From Rutidosis leptorrhynchoides (taxonomy: Eukaryota > Streptophyta > Magnoliopsida > Asterales > Asteraceae), in assembly GCF_046630445.1 (NCBI RefSeq), contig NC_092333.1:357463001-357527000 (forward strand): 64,000 nt of DNA. Direction: 5' to 3'. Each line of letters starts with the position of its first letter. Position 1 is the first letter of the stretch. Below, piece after piece: positions 36,361-49,982 of the stretch. The notes under the pieces were generated by a model. That model worked only from the letters and a program-made list of their open reading frames with translations, ran no database searches and was not told where the DNA came from. Position numbers and translations under genes: made by a program.

Positions 36361-37740
36361 CCACTAAATGGTTGATCAGATGTATTTACACCATCGTACT
36401 ACGGATATTCCTCAGCTGTGACATCTTCGATGACCACCTCGTCAAAATTGACTTCGCATTCATTCTCAACAACTAATTCAAAAGATTTATTACTAGAGTT
36501 GGAGGTACCTGCAAAAGATGTGTCAGCTTGCGCCTCGACAGATGAACTTGCACGTTGCTGTTACCCCACAGTTTTATTTGGATGTTTGCTAGTGCCAAAA
36601 GCCGATTTTGTGTGCTTTTTGGAGAACTCCAACATCATCCAATCCATTCTATCATCAAGGGATTGAAAGCTCGATTCCTGCATCATTGAAGATCATTATC
36701 CATCCAGGTTTAATCTTTTGTTCATCAACAACAGTTATGCTTTTTAATATTTTGATTATGTCTTTGAATATGAATGTTGGCAAAATATTTTATCTTCATA
36801 TAGGCTTAATACAATTGTTAGATGTTATTTTGATTGATTGATTAGTTAACATTTGTTGATTTATTGTTTGAGCAATATATGGATCTTGTTGACACTTATG
36901 AACAAATTGGTTGATGTATGCAATTGTCCATTGAAGTGAACACTTGTGGGAGTCTATAGTTTATGTTTTTAATTGCTTAACACTATATTGATTGATTGAT
37001 TGTGGTTGTCCAATTGATTGACACAAATTGAACTCTATTATAATTGTTCAAGTGGTTATTTGGGTTGGGTCAATTGAACTTTATTTGGACCAAGGAAATT
37101 GAATCAATTTGTGAACTAGTTCATATAGGGGTTGGTTGTGTTCAACGAACGTTGGCACAATTGTTGATTATAGAGAACTCTGAGTCACAGCTAATATCTT
37201 ATAATCAATTAATTTAGTTAACCACAGTCTAAAGGTATACAGTGATATGGAACCCTGCACTTGTGTAATCTTGATTGTTGTGTTCACTAAAGAGAACTCT
37301 TTGTGAACCAGTTAGTTGAGTTGCATTTGTATGATTGTTGATCAGAACTTTAACTAAGAACATCCAACATTGTGAAAAGTGCCTAGGTAGAGGTATTTCC
37401 TACCATCTGATTTATATCTCTCTTTAAATTGCTTTATTAATATAAACACAAAAATATTGTCTTTTTATTTGAATCTCTTTGATTTGGCTAATCATTAAAT
37501 AACCAACCCCAAATTGTATGCATGTTTATTTATTTCATTCTTTTTAGTTTAATAACTTATTAGTCAATAATCTTGAATTGCGTCTAAACTGTCCTTGGAA
37601 CGATACTTGGAGTTACCAAATCTATGCTGCTACACGATCGGTTACACTGCCCGTAAGTGTAATATTCTTTTAACCGGTAGTTTTCCATTTATAATTTATA
37701 TACACGATTTTACACGTCAGTCACCAGAACACATTTTTAC
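36361..37740. other. Possible old LTR-derived sequence
   Basis: No supported gene. The segment near 37590-37670 (CCTTGGAACGATACTTGGAG, then GCTACACGATCGGTTACACTGC) resembles R/U5 sequence of some long plant gypsy LTRs, from memory of the style rather than any match I can run. Short open frames (36418-36666, 36608-36841) overlap and look like chance. Confidence 0.25.
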
Positions 37741-39212
37741 AAACTGAAAGCAAGCAAGCGAGGTCAAAATTGACTAACAGAAAGGAGAAAGAAACTAAAG
37801 AAAGGAAAGGAGGTTTTTATATGAAGAAAAAACAACAGATATAAACGTCCCTGACCGTACACTTGTCATGATCCGCATGAAAAAGGAGAGCAGGAATTTA
37901 ATGCAAGTTGCAGATGATATGACAGCCATCACATCATGTCTGCTGCAAAGTTAATGCTACAATTGAGTTCGACACCACGCGCAATTCTTGGGCATAATAT
38001 CGAACTGGGGGACTTAATGATACGCATATCACATCACACGTGCACTACATGTGCGTCACACAAATTAGAAGCACATCCAGCGCTCACCACAAGTAAAACT
38101 ACGCTAGATGCATATCGTACGATGGCGCGCGGTACTAAATGAAAGAAGAGGACAAGATACATGTACAACATGTTCCCCACAATCACCTAAATTTACAGAC
38201 ATCCGAAAAGATAGTACCAAGTACTATTCCCCTGTCCCTCCACCATACAAACACGCTTGTACAAATTGGAAAGGGCAATGCACGATACGTGCCACCAATA
38301 GGCGAAGCGTATTGCGACTATAAGTAAGGGACCTAGATGTAGAGAGAAGGAGGAAGGGAATTCACCTTTATTTACACATATATATTATTAGTAAAACATA
38401 CAATGACCTCACTACACGAGCTATCTGCGTAGCGCAGTTGTTACCCGCGCTACCGGACTTACAGCACTACTCCTTCAATGTCCAAAAAAATGGAGATAAA
38501 TGATCTTCATAGGATCTCGCAAATAGAAAAAATATATTACACTATGATCTCATTCATTTGGAATTTCGGCTTCACCAATGAGTGGGTATGGGAAAGTGAC
38601 TTAATCCGGTTTGCTTATACTTATACCATATACCATCTAAAGATGGGCTATTTTCTTTCGTTATATGGTTCTTATATTATGAATGCGTATTATTAACCAC
38701 CATCTTCAATTATTTAGGGGAAAAAAGGAATAAGTACAAGTGGCGTGAAAATTATATGTACATCTGATTATATATGAACAATACAGAGTAATAGTACAAT
38801 AAAATGATCAATATGCGCTTAATTTGTTTATATTTTGAATGAAGGTCGTAATAGAAGAAGACAAAGACTAGCAACAAAGGAGGACAAAAGAGCCAAAGAG
38901 GTCAAAGTAGTGGGTGTTCATATTCGTTGAGTAGGTCATTCCACATGACAAATATATAGAGATCAACATGGAATCCATGAAAGCTGCCCAACATAACACC
39001 CACGTTAAATGGATCAATATTCAAGTTATATTTGTGCAAAATAGAATGGCAGGACAATCATATGGTTGGCTTAAAAAGGGATGTCTCACATAAATTTTTG
39101 ACATTTTAGTAGCATGTATATGTGGCTATCATAGAATAAAAGACTCAATTCATCCTAATTTAATTGTTTATTTAGTATGGAGTATTATTTTTAATTTATT
39201 TTATATTAATTA

Positions 39213-39265
<53 letters not shown>

Positions 39266-39838
39266 CAATATGTATTTATCCATATCTATATTTTATTTAT
39301 TTATTTATTTATTTTATATATAATAAGAAAACTTTAATTAGGTAATTGATGTGTGGCGTAAAGTTACTTTTATTTTCGACGCCGGTCGTTGGAGTTCAGC
39401 GAAGATGAGTTCGGCTTGCGTGATCATGTTAGTTTTAAATTTATAATTTGCTGAATCTCAAAACATATTACACTAACTAACTTACAAGTAAGTAAGTGGT
39501 AAATAAGACATGAGATCGTTCTACAATCAAGAAAAATAGAAACATAGTTTACCATTTTTTAAAAGGGGAAAATCACACCTTGAAGGTGCGTAAGTTGGTA
39601 AATTTTGTTTTATATTATAAATATAAATAAAAAATACAGAACACAACTCTTACACAAATAATACATTGCAATAAATGAAAATAGATAACATTACTAGGGT
39701 GCAGTTATAAAGTGGTTATTCACTTTAAAAAGATGATTGATTTTAAATACTAAGAATGGGGACAATTTCTAGTTATATAAAAAAAATATTGTAAACACTG
39801 AGGTCATCCCTAATTAGTCCAGTTCTAATTAAGGATGT
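37741..39838. other. Unassigned intergenic DNA
   Basis: Short ORFs at 37936-38142 and 38478-38696 have no recognised family. A TATA-like CTATAAGTAAG near 38318 and a GC-rich patch near 38430-38465 might belong to an old LTR, but no ends could be fixed. A TA microsatellite lies at about 39209-39262. Otherwise nothing seen. Confidence 0.3.
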
Positions 39839-41275
39839 TGTGACGACCCGATAAAATCGCCATTGACGGCGCCATCAACTTAGGTCCCATTACGTGGTCA
39901 TAGTCCCTAAATGAGACGTGTTTGACCAAAATTATGTCGCATTCATTTGAAACGTGTATGACTTACAAAATTTTAAGTTACCAAACGGTTCGACAACAAG
40001 TTTAAGTTTACAAAAGTTAATAAGTATAATTGAAATAACTTGCGACATAATATAAGTTGAAAATCACGAAGGCTATCAATAGCGTATGCATGTAAACATT
40101 AAGTTTGAATCCAAAGGTGCTATCACTAGCGTATGCATGTATGCTTGACCCTAAGCAAGTAATCAAAGTGTGCGGAAGCATGTATCAAATAGCCAAGTAT
40201 GATGAACCTGAGAAACATATAGAAAACTGTCAACGAAAAACGTTGGTGAAATCATAGGTGTATTTGTAAACGTTGTTTTTGAACCACAAGATTTAGTATA
40301 AGTTGATTATCCAAATTGTTTGCATTCCAAAGTTGTTATACGTTCGCAAGCACCCAATTATCAAGACTTAACTGTTTTACGAACCCCATTATCATAGTAT
40401 TAGAACCTACACTATACCCGAAAAAATATTTCATCCGCTAACGCTAGCATACCATCTGAATGAGGGCGCGTCAAGCCCGTATGGATCTACACAACATAAG
40501 TTCATGTTTACACCCTACAAGTGTAACTAATGATAATTGAATTGAGGCTTTTTGTTCTAACTCGCTGTGGAATGTTTGTTTTCGTACTTGTGTTCAAAGC
40601 ATAAAAGTATGATACGTATATGTTTATCATCCCATGATTTAAAGAATAAAAGTTGTTGAAAAGATGGGACTATGATCTCACCTTGAGTGCACGAGTATAA
40701 AGGTACTTCACAAAGTAAACGTGTACATGAAAGTTGTTTAGCCTTGACCTAAACAAATAAGTTGTATCAATTACCGGTTACGACACAAGGTCGGGCGAAA
40801 TGTGTTCAATTAGTCCTATTGCTCGTTATGACTCGATTATATAGCATGCAAATCAAATTGTCAAGTTTCATGCAAGATATAAGTATAAAAGCAAGTTAGA
40901 ATGATTGCATAAGTATTTGGTTAAGTTTGACTAAAAGTCTAACTTGGTCAAAGTCAAAGTCAAAGTCAACGGGGTCGGGTCGGGTTTCTGACTATTGTTT
41001 CATGATGAGAAATCATATATAAGCATGTTGGCCAAGTTTCATGTTAATCGGAGTTACGAGTAAGCGGGGGTGAATTTGTAAAAACATAAAATAATTTGGT
41101 CTACTTTTTCTGCACAGGAGCGGCGCACCAAGACCAGGTGCGGCGCTCTTGAAGACTCAGGAGCGACGCTCTCATCTCTAGAAACAGCGTTCCTGATGCC
41201 TAGTGAAAAACTCCACAAAAGACAGGCCAGGAGCGGCGCTTTTAGTACAAAAGCGATGCTCTTGTACCTGGGGAA
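39839..41275 (-). repeat. Old gypsy LTR fragment (related to LTRs at 41276, 49983, 57192)
   Basis: Begins TGTGACGACCCGATAAAATCG, homologous to the later TGTAGCGACCCGACAAAATCG LTRs, and follows them through the landmark TGGGACTATGATCTCACCTTG-like text. It stops inside a cluster of GAGCGGCGC-type words (41114-41263), where the next LTR begins. Its remainder is not in the window, so it was probably interrupted by insertion of the next element. Confidence 0.7.
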
Positions 41276-43616
41276 TGTAGCGACCCGACAAAATCGTCAT
41301 TGACGGCGCCGTCTACTTAGGTCCCGTTACGTGGTCATAAGTCTTTAAAACAACGTTTGACCCAAAATTTGTCGCATTCATTTCAAATGTAAGGATGTTT
41401 CAAGGATTACAAAAGTAGTACAACGACTAGTTACATTACAACGTTTAAAGTACAAATGAAACCTATGCGACACAATTTTAAAGTAAGTCAAAAGACGCTC
41501 CATGTATGCATGTATACTTGACATCCAAGCAAGTATCAAAAGTGAGCGGAAGCATGTATCACTAACCATTCAAGGACCTAAGAAAACATAAAGAATCTGT
41601 TAATGAAAACGTTGGTGAAATCATAGGTTTAGCAAGTATATTGTATTGAACCACAAGGTTTAGTATGAATTGATTATCCGAATCGTTTACATTCCAAAAA
41701 AATGTCATTTGTATCACGAGCACCCAATTACCAAAGCTTAACTGAATCTTTCCTCTGAATTTTGAATCTATAGTGTTAGAACTTACACTATACGCGATAA
41801 AATTATATTTCTTTCACTAACGGTAGCGAACCATCTGAATGAGGGTTCGTCAAACCCGTATGGCCACACAACATAATTACTCGCGTATACTTACACCCTG
41901 CAAGTGTAACTACTGATAATTGGATTGAGGAATTTTGTTCTAACTCGTACGTATCTTTGTATTCGTATTTGTGTTCGATGTATAAAAGTATGGAATGTAT
42001 ATGTTTCTCAGCCCACGAATTAAAATAATAAAAGTTGTTGAAAAGGTGGGACTATGATCTCACCTTGAGTGCAAGAGTATAATAGTACTTCAAAAGTAAA
42101 CGTATGCAAGAACAAATGCTAGTCTTGACCTAAACAAGTAGGTTGTATCAATAACGGTAACACGATTGGTCAAAGTTGTTCAATTAGTCTTATGGCTCAT
42201 TACGACTCGATTATATAGCATGTGAGTCAAATTGTCAAGTTTCATGCAAGATATATGTATAAAAGCATGTTAGAACGATTGCATAAATATTTGATTAAGT
42301 TTGACTAAAAGTCAAACTTGGTGAAAGTCAATTAAAAAGTCAACACGTTCGGGTCAGGTCTCGAACAAATTTTCTAAGTTTCCTAATCATATATGAGCAT
42401 GTTAGAACAAGTTACATGTTAATCGGAGGTGCGTAGCATAGCTGGAATTAAACAAAAAATGACCATTTTGGGCAGTCTGCCTCAGATGCGCCGCATCTGC
42501 CACAGATGCGCCACATCCAGTAGTGATGCGCCGCATCAGTACCTGATTCCAGTGAAACTGCTTAAGAACTTGACAAGTCTCGAACCAAACTTCTTTTTAA
42601 CACAACTAACGAACCGTAAACACATAAAACGCATACCATACATCATTGGAAAGGTAATTTAACGAGGAATACAACTAACCACATATCATCAATCAAGTTT
42701 ATCATTTAAAACAACAAAAACCTCGTCGAATAGTCGTTAAATGTTTATAATCAAAGTTTCAAGTTCTTAAAATGTATTTTATGATTCGGGAATCCAATTT
42801 ACACATACGATATGCCATTTCGAAGGTAATTAAACATACAATACAACTAAACACTTACTAACAACATTTCATAGCATTCAATGCATCAAAAGTTCATATT
42901 TAAGTCTATCAAACCCTAACCAAAATCACAAAATCAATAATCATGTTAGTGGAGTTTTCTTAATCGACCTACACATCAAATTGAAGCTAATGATGCTAGT
43001 AACACATTTAATACATGAACTTTAACATAAAAACAACATTTATCCAAAACTCAAGATTAAACACACTTTTCAAGTTCATGCTAATTACACCAAAACATCA
43101 AGATCGAGCATACAAATCATATATTCATGTTAGACTCGAGCTATAGACACTAATTAACACACTTTAAAGTTTAAAAGATCAAGAAAAAGAAATTTAGTAT
43201 TTTTAGAAAGTTACCCAAATGAGATGAAGTTGGTATCAAAACGTAGAGGATGAAGAGAGGATCACGAATATGTAGTCGGATTTGTTTTGAGCTTTCTAGA
43301 TCCGAATTAGATGATGAATGAGTGATTTGGTGAGTTGATGAGATGAATGAGTGGTGATGAAGCACTTTGACTAGTCGACCTAGTCAATTCTTTGCCCACT
43401 TGGAATGTTTAGTCCCTCAAGTTTCAAAGCGGGTGCATGAATTAACCGAACGAATTATTTTGAAATACACGAGAGTAAACGGAAGATGTTATAATCCAAT
43501 AACGAAACTATTAAGAACGTTAACTAATGGAGGATACGAATCTAGATACGAACGATATTATCAAAATAAAAAGACGGGCGTTAAAATAATTTAACGGAAA
43601 AATGCGGGATGTTACA
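41276..43616 (-). repeat. 3' LTR of a decayed minus-strand gypsy element
   Basis: About 2.34 kb, TGTAGCGACCC to GCGGGATGTTACA. Homologous over its length to the LTRs at 49983-52266 and 57192-59475 but clearly diverged. Its interior side has the remnant AAAGAAATTTCATCCCAAAATTT (two changes from the hairpin word). It carries palindromes CAGATGCG-C-CGCATCTG (42483-42499) and TGATGCG-C-CGCATCA (42524-42538). Confidence 0.8.
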
Positions 43617-46461
43617 TTACCCACACCTTAAAAGAAATTTCATCCCAAAATTTTGTTGGAAGTAGTAGTCGATGTCTCTTCCTCGAGACCTTATGTTGTC
43701 AATTCTATGAATGAGTGAAGGTACTTCCTTTTCATTTGGTCCTCTTTTGGCATTCCAACGAATTTAGACAGTCGGGGTTTTACGTTGTCTTAAGATTTGG
43801 TTTTACGATCCATAATTTCAACCGATTCTCCTATTAAGTGGAGTTTGTCATCAATAGTAAGCTTATCTAGAAGAATAACACGCTCCTATTCCGCAGTACA
43901 CGTCTCTAGGTTTGTTACATGGAATGTAGGATGAATGGAAACTTAATCGAGTTGGATGATCCAAACAGTATGTAGCGGGTCTAATACGCCCCAAGATTTT
44001 AAAAGTATCAATATCGCGGTTTTAACTTTCCATGTTCCCGAAATGAATTACAACTTTCCAAGGTGCGACTTTTCAATATTACGCGGTCACTCACTTGGAG
44101 TTCGATAGGTTTACGTCTAACATTGGCATAGCCCTTTTGGCGACTACGGGCTGTCTTGAGCCCTTCTCGGACTTGAACGATCTTAACGGTTATTTCTTGA
44201 ATGAGTTCGGATCCGGTGATTTGATTGTCACCTACTTCGGCACAACGAATAGGAGAACGACATTTGCGGTCATATAAAGTTTCAAAAAGGTGTGGCACTA
44301 ATACTCAAATGATAGCTACCGTTATAAGAGGAATCAACTAAAATCGATAATACAAGTTTGTAACATGTCTTTCCAAGATTTGAATCGTATGTTTGCTTGG
44401 TCCGTCGGGTTGTGGATGATATGCGGTACTCATGTCTAAACGTGTTCCCAAGGCTTCTTGTAAATCTAGAAGTGAAACGAGTATTGTGATCCAAAATAAT
44501 TGACAATGGTACACCGTGTTGGAATAGAATCCTTTAAGATATGTTTGAACAAGTTAGTTAGGGCTCAAAAATGTTTGTTGGAACAATTTTCTTATCGGCT
44601 ACTGAAAATGTTCGTCAGGGCTATTCACCCTCGTGGCGAATACTAGTAATACGTGAAGAGTCTCTCTCTCCATTGAGAATTTAGATAAACGATTTCCTTA
44701 TACGGAAGTACGAGTGAAAAAGATAGGAGTGAAATGAGAATTTATAATAGAATAAGTTTACATCTTAATGTAGCCATATCGCGCATCTTGTGGCCAAATG
44801 TTGAGACTTGGTGGGAACGAGATAGTACACGTAGTTGTATAGTTCGGAGTTGAGTAGTAGTTGGCCGTATATAAGAAGCATAAGGACGATAAGTCAAAGA
44901 AGAAAGAGGTATCCTTGGATTGCGTGTTATTTTAGGTTCCAGTAATGTCAGACGGTAATAGTGAAATAACAGAGTTATGTAACACGGTACGTGGTGATGA
45001 GAAGGTTGATCAGGTCCATAATTAAGTATTCAAATTCTTCGTACAAAATAATGAATTTTAGTTTCCTTGATTTCGAGTCGAGAGAGTATGTCTTTCAGGC
45101 ATTCACGTAGAAATATTTCCATATTTGAGTTCCATTTTGTGCTACACGAATTTGGCTAGTAAGGTGGGTGTGAATAATCACGTTCAAGGTCCGGACATGG
45201 AGAGGTTTAAATCTTTCCCTTAGTGAGTTAACGAGGTTAAAGGACGAGCAATACGGGAAAAGTCGGAAATGAATCTTTGGTAATAACCGGCGAGATCCAA
45301 GATTTTACGAATACAAGTCGGAGTCGTGAGGGTTTCTCGATTTCGTGTGGCTTCGATTTTCGAGAGATCTACTTTAATACCTTGACCACTAACAACTTGG
45401 TTTAGAAATTGGACTTCGTTTAGCCAAAATTCTCACTTGGAGAATTCGGCATAGAGTTGCTCTTTTCTCAAGAGTTCGAGCGTAGGACGGAGACGTTGTT
45501 CGTTTTCTTCTTCGCTTGAATTGAATAGGTTAAGACATCACCTATGAATATGATAACGGATTTGTCTAGATAAGTTTACATACGCGATTCATAAGGCCCA
45601 TGAATACGGACGAAGCCTTAGTTAAACTGAACGACACTAAAAGAAATTCATAACTATCGTAACGAGTTTGGAAAGTGGTTTTGGAAACATCTTCTCCCTT
45701 AACCCTCAATTGATGATAACCGGAATGGAGGTCGATTTTGGAATACACACGGAATCCTTGTAATTGATCAAGAGGTCATCGATACGGGAAAGAGGATATC
45801 AGTTCTTTAACCGGAAGTTATTTAGTTCACGATAATCTGTACACATTCGTAGGGAAACAGTTTTCTTCTTAACAAATAGGTTTTGAGCTCCCTAGTTCTA
45901 TAGGTATCAAGTCAATTTCAAATTCTTTACCCAAAAAAAGTTTAACGTACACCCTCCGATAAAATTTGTCAGCACGCAATAGTTTTTCGTTGGTCACTTG
46001 GATGGCATAAGTAGTGTCTAGGGGAGTGGTGGAGTGCAAAGAGTATGAACCAAAGTCCTGGATACAAAGCATTTATCGGCACCCGAATCGAGTAAACAAG
46101 AAACATGAGAGTTATCGAGAAGAAACTTACCCGTGACTAGTTGTCATCTCGGGCTTCCTCGGTGTTAATGTTGAAAGCTCGGTCACGTGCATTGGGGTTG
46201 GCTTTCCTCTCTGGGCACGCATTCCTAAAATGATCCGGTTGGCCACATTCAAAACAAACACCCAGTTTTGGTGCGTTGGGCCCCTTTTGAGCGATGGGAG
46301 CGGTATTCCTAAAATCGTGGGCCACATGGCCACTTCTTTGACATTTCATGCAAAATGATTTGCCACATTCACCAAGATGATGTTTGTAGCACTTGTTACA
46401 ATAAGGTAGGTATCCGGCATAACCTTTCTTGCCATCGGATGTGAATGGCTTCTTGGTGAAG

Positions 46462-46496
<35 letters not shown>

Positions 46497-47083
46497 GCTC
46501 GATTGGGGGGCTTCCCACTTTCTTTTCTTGCCACCTGATTTATCCTCGGCCTTAGGTGCTGACACTTCAATTTCGTCCAACGTTTCTATCAACTGGCGGG
46601 CCATCTTCAAAGCTTCTTGTAGGTTAGCGGGCTTGGATGACATCACTCCATGTTTGATGCTCTTAGGAAGACCATCCATGTAAAGTTCAACCCTTAGAGA
46701 CTCGGGGTTCACGAGGTTTGGACACATCACGACTAGCTCAGAAAATCGTTGATTATAGGCCTTGAGGTCATTTCTGGCCGCCTTTAAACTTCTTAGCTCA
46801 TTTTAGAGCCTTTGGGTCTCTTCGCATTCGGTGATCATCTTTTCTTTTAAGTCGGCCCAAGAGAGAGCGTGGGCTTTATCGGTACCCACCGATAACACAT
46901 ACGTATTCCACCATGTGAGAGCGATACCGGTGAAAGTGTGGGTGGAATATTTGACCTTGTCTTGGTCCCGGCAACCGCTTATGCTAAAAACGGCTTCCGT
47001 TTGCTCAAACCATCGAGTGGGAGCAACCGGTCCTCCGGTACCATCGAAAGTGTGAGGTTTGCACCCCATGAAAGCTTTGTAGG
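43617..47083 (-). pseudogene. Decayed gypsy interior with deleted and broken gag-pol
   Basis: Homologous to 52267-56600 but shortened and riddled with stops. Recognisable parts, from gag to integrase: gag core (46803-47069, ALTWWNTY), gag end with knuckles CMKCQRSGHVAHD and CFECGQPDHFRNAC (46137-46730), a protease remnant (45869-46072), an RT piece (45566-45748, [13 protein letters not shown]) and integrase pieces (44282-44506 and 44008-44298). About 0.47 kb between protease and RT is missing near 45890 and most of RNase H is missing near 45240. At 47083 it is cut by the plus-strand F-box element; its gag start and 5' LTR are not in the window. Confidence 0.8.
46137..46730 (-). pseudogene. 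Gag C-terminus with two zinc knuckles, decayed element
   Basis: 197 open codons: the gag helical region (MARQLIETLDEIEV), a 12-Asn run encoded by a GTT/AAC repeat that is longer than in the younger copies, a Cys/His patch, then CCHC knuckles for RNA binding. It ends at a stop just after [11 protein letters not shown]. Part of a dead polyprotein. Confidence 0.7.
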
Positions 47084-48676
47084 TGTAGTGACCCGAACTT
47101 TTCCATCTTTTTATATATTAATTGAGATTGTTATTTACATGACTAAATGTTTCCCACGTGTTAAGCAATCAAACTTGTTAAGACTTGTATAATTGAAATA
47201 GGTTTCATATAGACAATTGACCACCCAAGTTGACCGGTGATTCACAAACGTTAAAACTTGTAAAAACTATACGATGATATATATATGGTTATATATATAT
47301 AGTTAAGATGATTTTATTATAAGTAAGTATCTCATTAGGTATTTTAACAATGAGTTATATACATAAAAAAGAGACTATTAAATTAAGAAACTCGAAAACG
47401 ATATATATATAACGATTATTGTTATAAGAACGTCTTACTAGGTACATATGAATCATATTAAGATATTGATACACTTGGTTAATTATGTTAAATGATAAGT
47501 AAATATATCATTAAGTGAATTAACAAGACATATAAAAATAAGACTACTAACTTAATGATTTCGAAACGAGACATATATGTAACGATTATCGTTGTAACGA
47601 CATTTAACTGTATATATATCATACTAAGATATATTATATATCATAATATCATGATAATGTAACAATTTAACATCTCATTTGATATAATAAACAATGGGTT
47701 AACAACATTTAACAAGATCGTTAACCTAAAGGTTTTAAAACAACATTTACATGTAACGACGAACGATGACTTAACGACTCAGTTAAAATGTATATATATG
47801 TAGTGTTTTAATATGTATTCATACACTTTTGAAAGACTTCAAGACACTTATCAAAATACTTCTACTTAACAAAAATGCTTACAATTCCATCCTCGTTCAG
47901 TTTCATCAACAATTCTACTCGTATGCACCCGTATTCGTACTCGTACAATACACAGCTTTTAGAAGTATGTACTATTGGTATATACACTCCAATGATCAGC
48001 TCTTAGCAGCCCATGTGAGTCACCTAACACATGTAGGAACCATCATTTGGCAACTAGCATGAAATATCTCATAAAATTACAAAAATATGAGTAATCATTC
48101 ATGACTTATTTACATGAAAACAAAATTACATATCCTTTATATCTAATCCATATACCAACAACCAAAAACACCTAAAAACACTTTCATTCTTCAATTTTCT
48201 TCATCTAATTGATCTCTCTCAAGTTCCATCTTCAAGTTCTAAGTGTTCTTCATAAATTCCATAAGTAAAGTTTCATAAAAATCAAGAATACTTCCAAGTT
48301 TGCAAGTCTACTTCCAAGCTTTCTAATCCATTCCAAGTAATCATCTAAGATCAAGGAACCTTTGTTATTTACAGTAGGTTATCTTTCTAATTCAAGGTAA
48401 TATTCATATTCAAACTTTGATTCAATTTCTACAACTATAACAATCTTATTTCGAGTGAAAATCTTACTTGAACTGTTTTCGTGTCATGATTCTGTTTCAA
48501 GAACTTTCAAGCCATCCAAGGATCTTTTAAAGCTAGATCCATTTTTTTCATTTCCAGTAGTTTTATCTAGAAAACTTGAGGTAGTAATGATGTTCATAAC
48601 ATCATTCAATTCATACATATAAAGCTATCTTATTCGAAGGTTTAAACTTGTAATCACTAGAACATAGTTTAGTTAA
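47084..48676 (+). repeat. 5' LTR of the F-box element, left part
   Basis: TGTAGTGACCCGAACTTTTCC onward, AT-rich, with TCTCTCAAGTTCC-type pyrimidine-rich sequence near 48210-48330. It stops at AGTTAA (48671-48676) where the minus-strand tandem gypsy enters. The sequence continues logically at 59481. LTR length without the insertion is about 3.4 kb. Confidence 0.7.
48672..48676. repeat. GTTAA word, left flank of the tandem gypsy insertion
   Basis: GTTAA also occurs at 59476-59480, immediately after the right LTR end. It fits a 5 bp target duplication, although the left neighbour is internal gag sequence rather than an LTR end. Confidence 0.6.
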
Positions 48677-49559
48677 TTAACTTACTACATTCGCCAAAGT
48701 GATGTTTGTTGCATTTGTTGCAAAGAGGTAGGTTCCCGGCATAACCTTTATTGCCGTCGGAGGTGTAAGGCTTCTTAGCAAAGTTGTTGTTGCTTGATTG
48801 GGAGGGTTCCCACTTTCTTTTGTTACCGCCCGATTTATCCTCGGCCTTAGGTGCCGGAACTACGATTTCGTCAACCGTTTCAATTAGTTGGCGAGCCATG
48901 TTCATAGCGGCTTGATGAGTAGTGGGTTTGGATGACATCACCCCTTGTTTGATGCTTTTTGGGAGACCGAGCATGTAGAGCTCAATCCTTTGAGATTCGG
49001 GGTTAACAAGATTAGGACACATCAAGGATAGTTCGGCGAAGCGTTGATTATAAGCTTTAAGATCGTTTCCGACCGCTTTCAAAGCTCTTAGTTCTTCCTC
49101 AAGCTTTCGGGTTTCTTCGCGCGGAAAATATTCAACAATCATCTTTTCCTTTAGATCGGCCCAAGAGAGGGCATGAGCTTCATCGGTACCCACCGATTGA
49201 ACATAGGTGTTCCACCATGTTAGAGCAATTCCAGAGAAAGTGTGCGTGGAGTATTTGACCTTGTCTTGATCCCGGCAACCGCTTATGCTAAAGACGGCCT
49301 CGGTTTGTTCAAACCAACGAGTAAGCACAACCGGTCCCCCGGTTCCATCATAAGTGTGGGGTTTGCACCCCATGAAAGCTTTGTAGGAGCACCCTTCGCT
49401 AGAGTTACCGGCTCCTTGGTTGTTGTTGTTGTTGTTGTGGTTGTTATTATTATTGTTGTTGGATGAGTGACCGGCCATGGCCGCATCTACGGCGGTGGCT
49501 ATCATCCGTTCGAGAGCTTGTTCGGGAGTTTCATTGGGGCGTACACGACGAGGAGCCAT
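48677..49559 (-). pseudogene. Truncated gag (second copy) of the young gypsy
   Basis: Starts at ATG 49557-49559 (MAPRRVRPNETPEQ) and is open through the gag core (ALTWWNTYVQS), the LIETVDEIVVPAPK region and KRKWEPSQ, to the Cys-rich start of the knuckle region, where it is cut at 48677. It keeps TGG (Trp) at the codon that is TAG in the full copy. Missing: rest of nucleocapsid and all pol. Confidence 0.8.
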
Positions 49560-49968
49560 TGTTCCTTCAAGACACAAGAATATCATTGATTAGTATTCTC
49601 AATAATACTAACCGTGATATAGAATAAAGATAAAGAGAAGTTTTTCCTCGACTCGCCTTAAATTCTTTATGTCATAATGTCGGAACGTTCATATGAGTCA
49701 CCGTAATATAATCCCGGAAATTATATTACCCTGATTCATATGTGCATTCGACATTATTCTATAAAGTCAAGGTGGCGTGTCAATCAAATTAAACAACGTG
49801 AGATTAAGATGAACTAAGAGTAGATATGAGTAGAAGCGTTCGAGTATAAATGCACAAGTAGTCAAGTAATTCCTACTTCAAGTCTATATGCCGGTTGTAG
49901 TCTAGACTCACCAATGTACCCTATGACTCGGGGTTGACACTAATGAACTCTAAATCCCTACAACCAAC

Positions 49969-49980
49969 GCTCTGATACCA
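49969..49980 (-). other. Primer-binding site after the middle LTR
   Basis: GCTCTGATACCA on the plus strand, two bases from LTR start 49983. Its presence shows that this LTR also acts as a 5' LTR for the truncated second interior. Confidence 0.85.
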
Positions 49981-49982
49981 TC

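Noticed and set aside
38478..38696. 72-codon ORF rich in Tyr and Ile
   Set aside because: No family signature or context; likely chance in AT-rich DNA.
49242..49466. Antisense frames over the gag Asn-run (also at 56451-56675)
   Set aside because: They are shadows of the repeat-encoded Asn run and gag coding on the other strand; identical in both copies because the block is duplicated.
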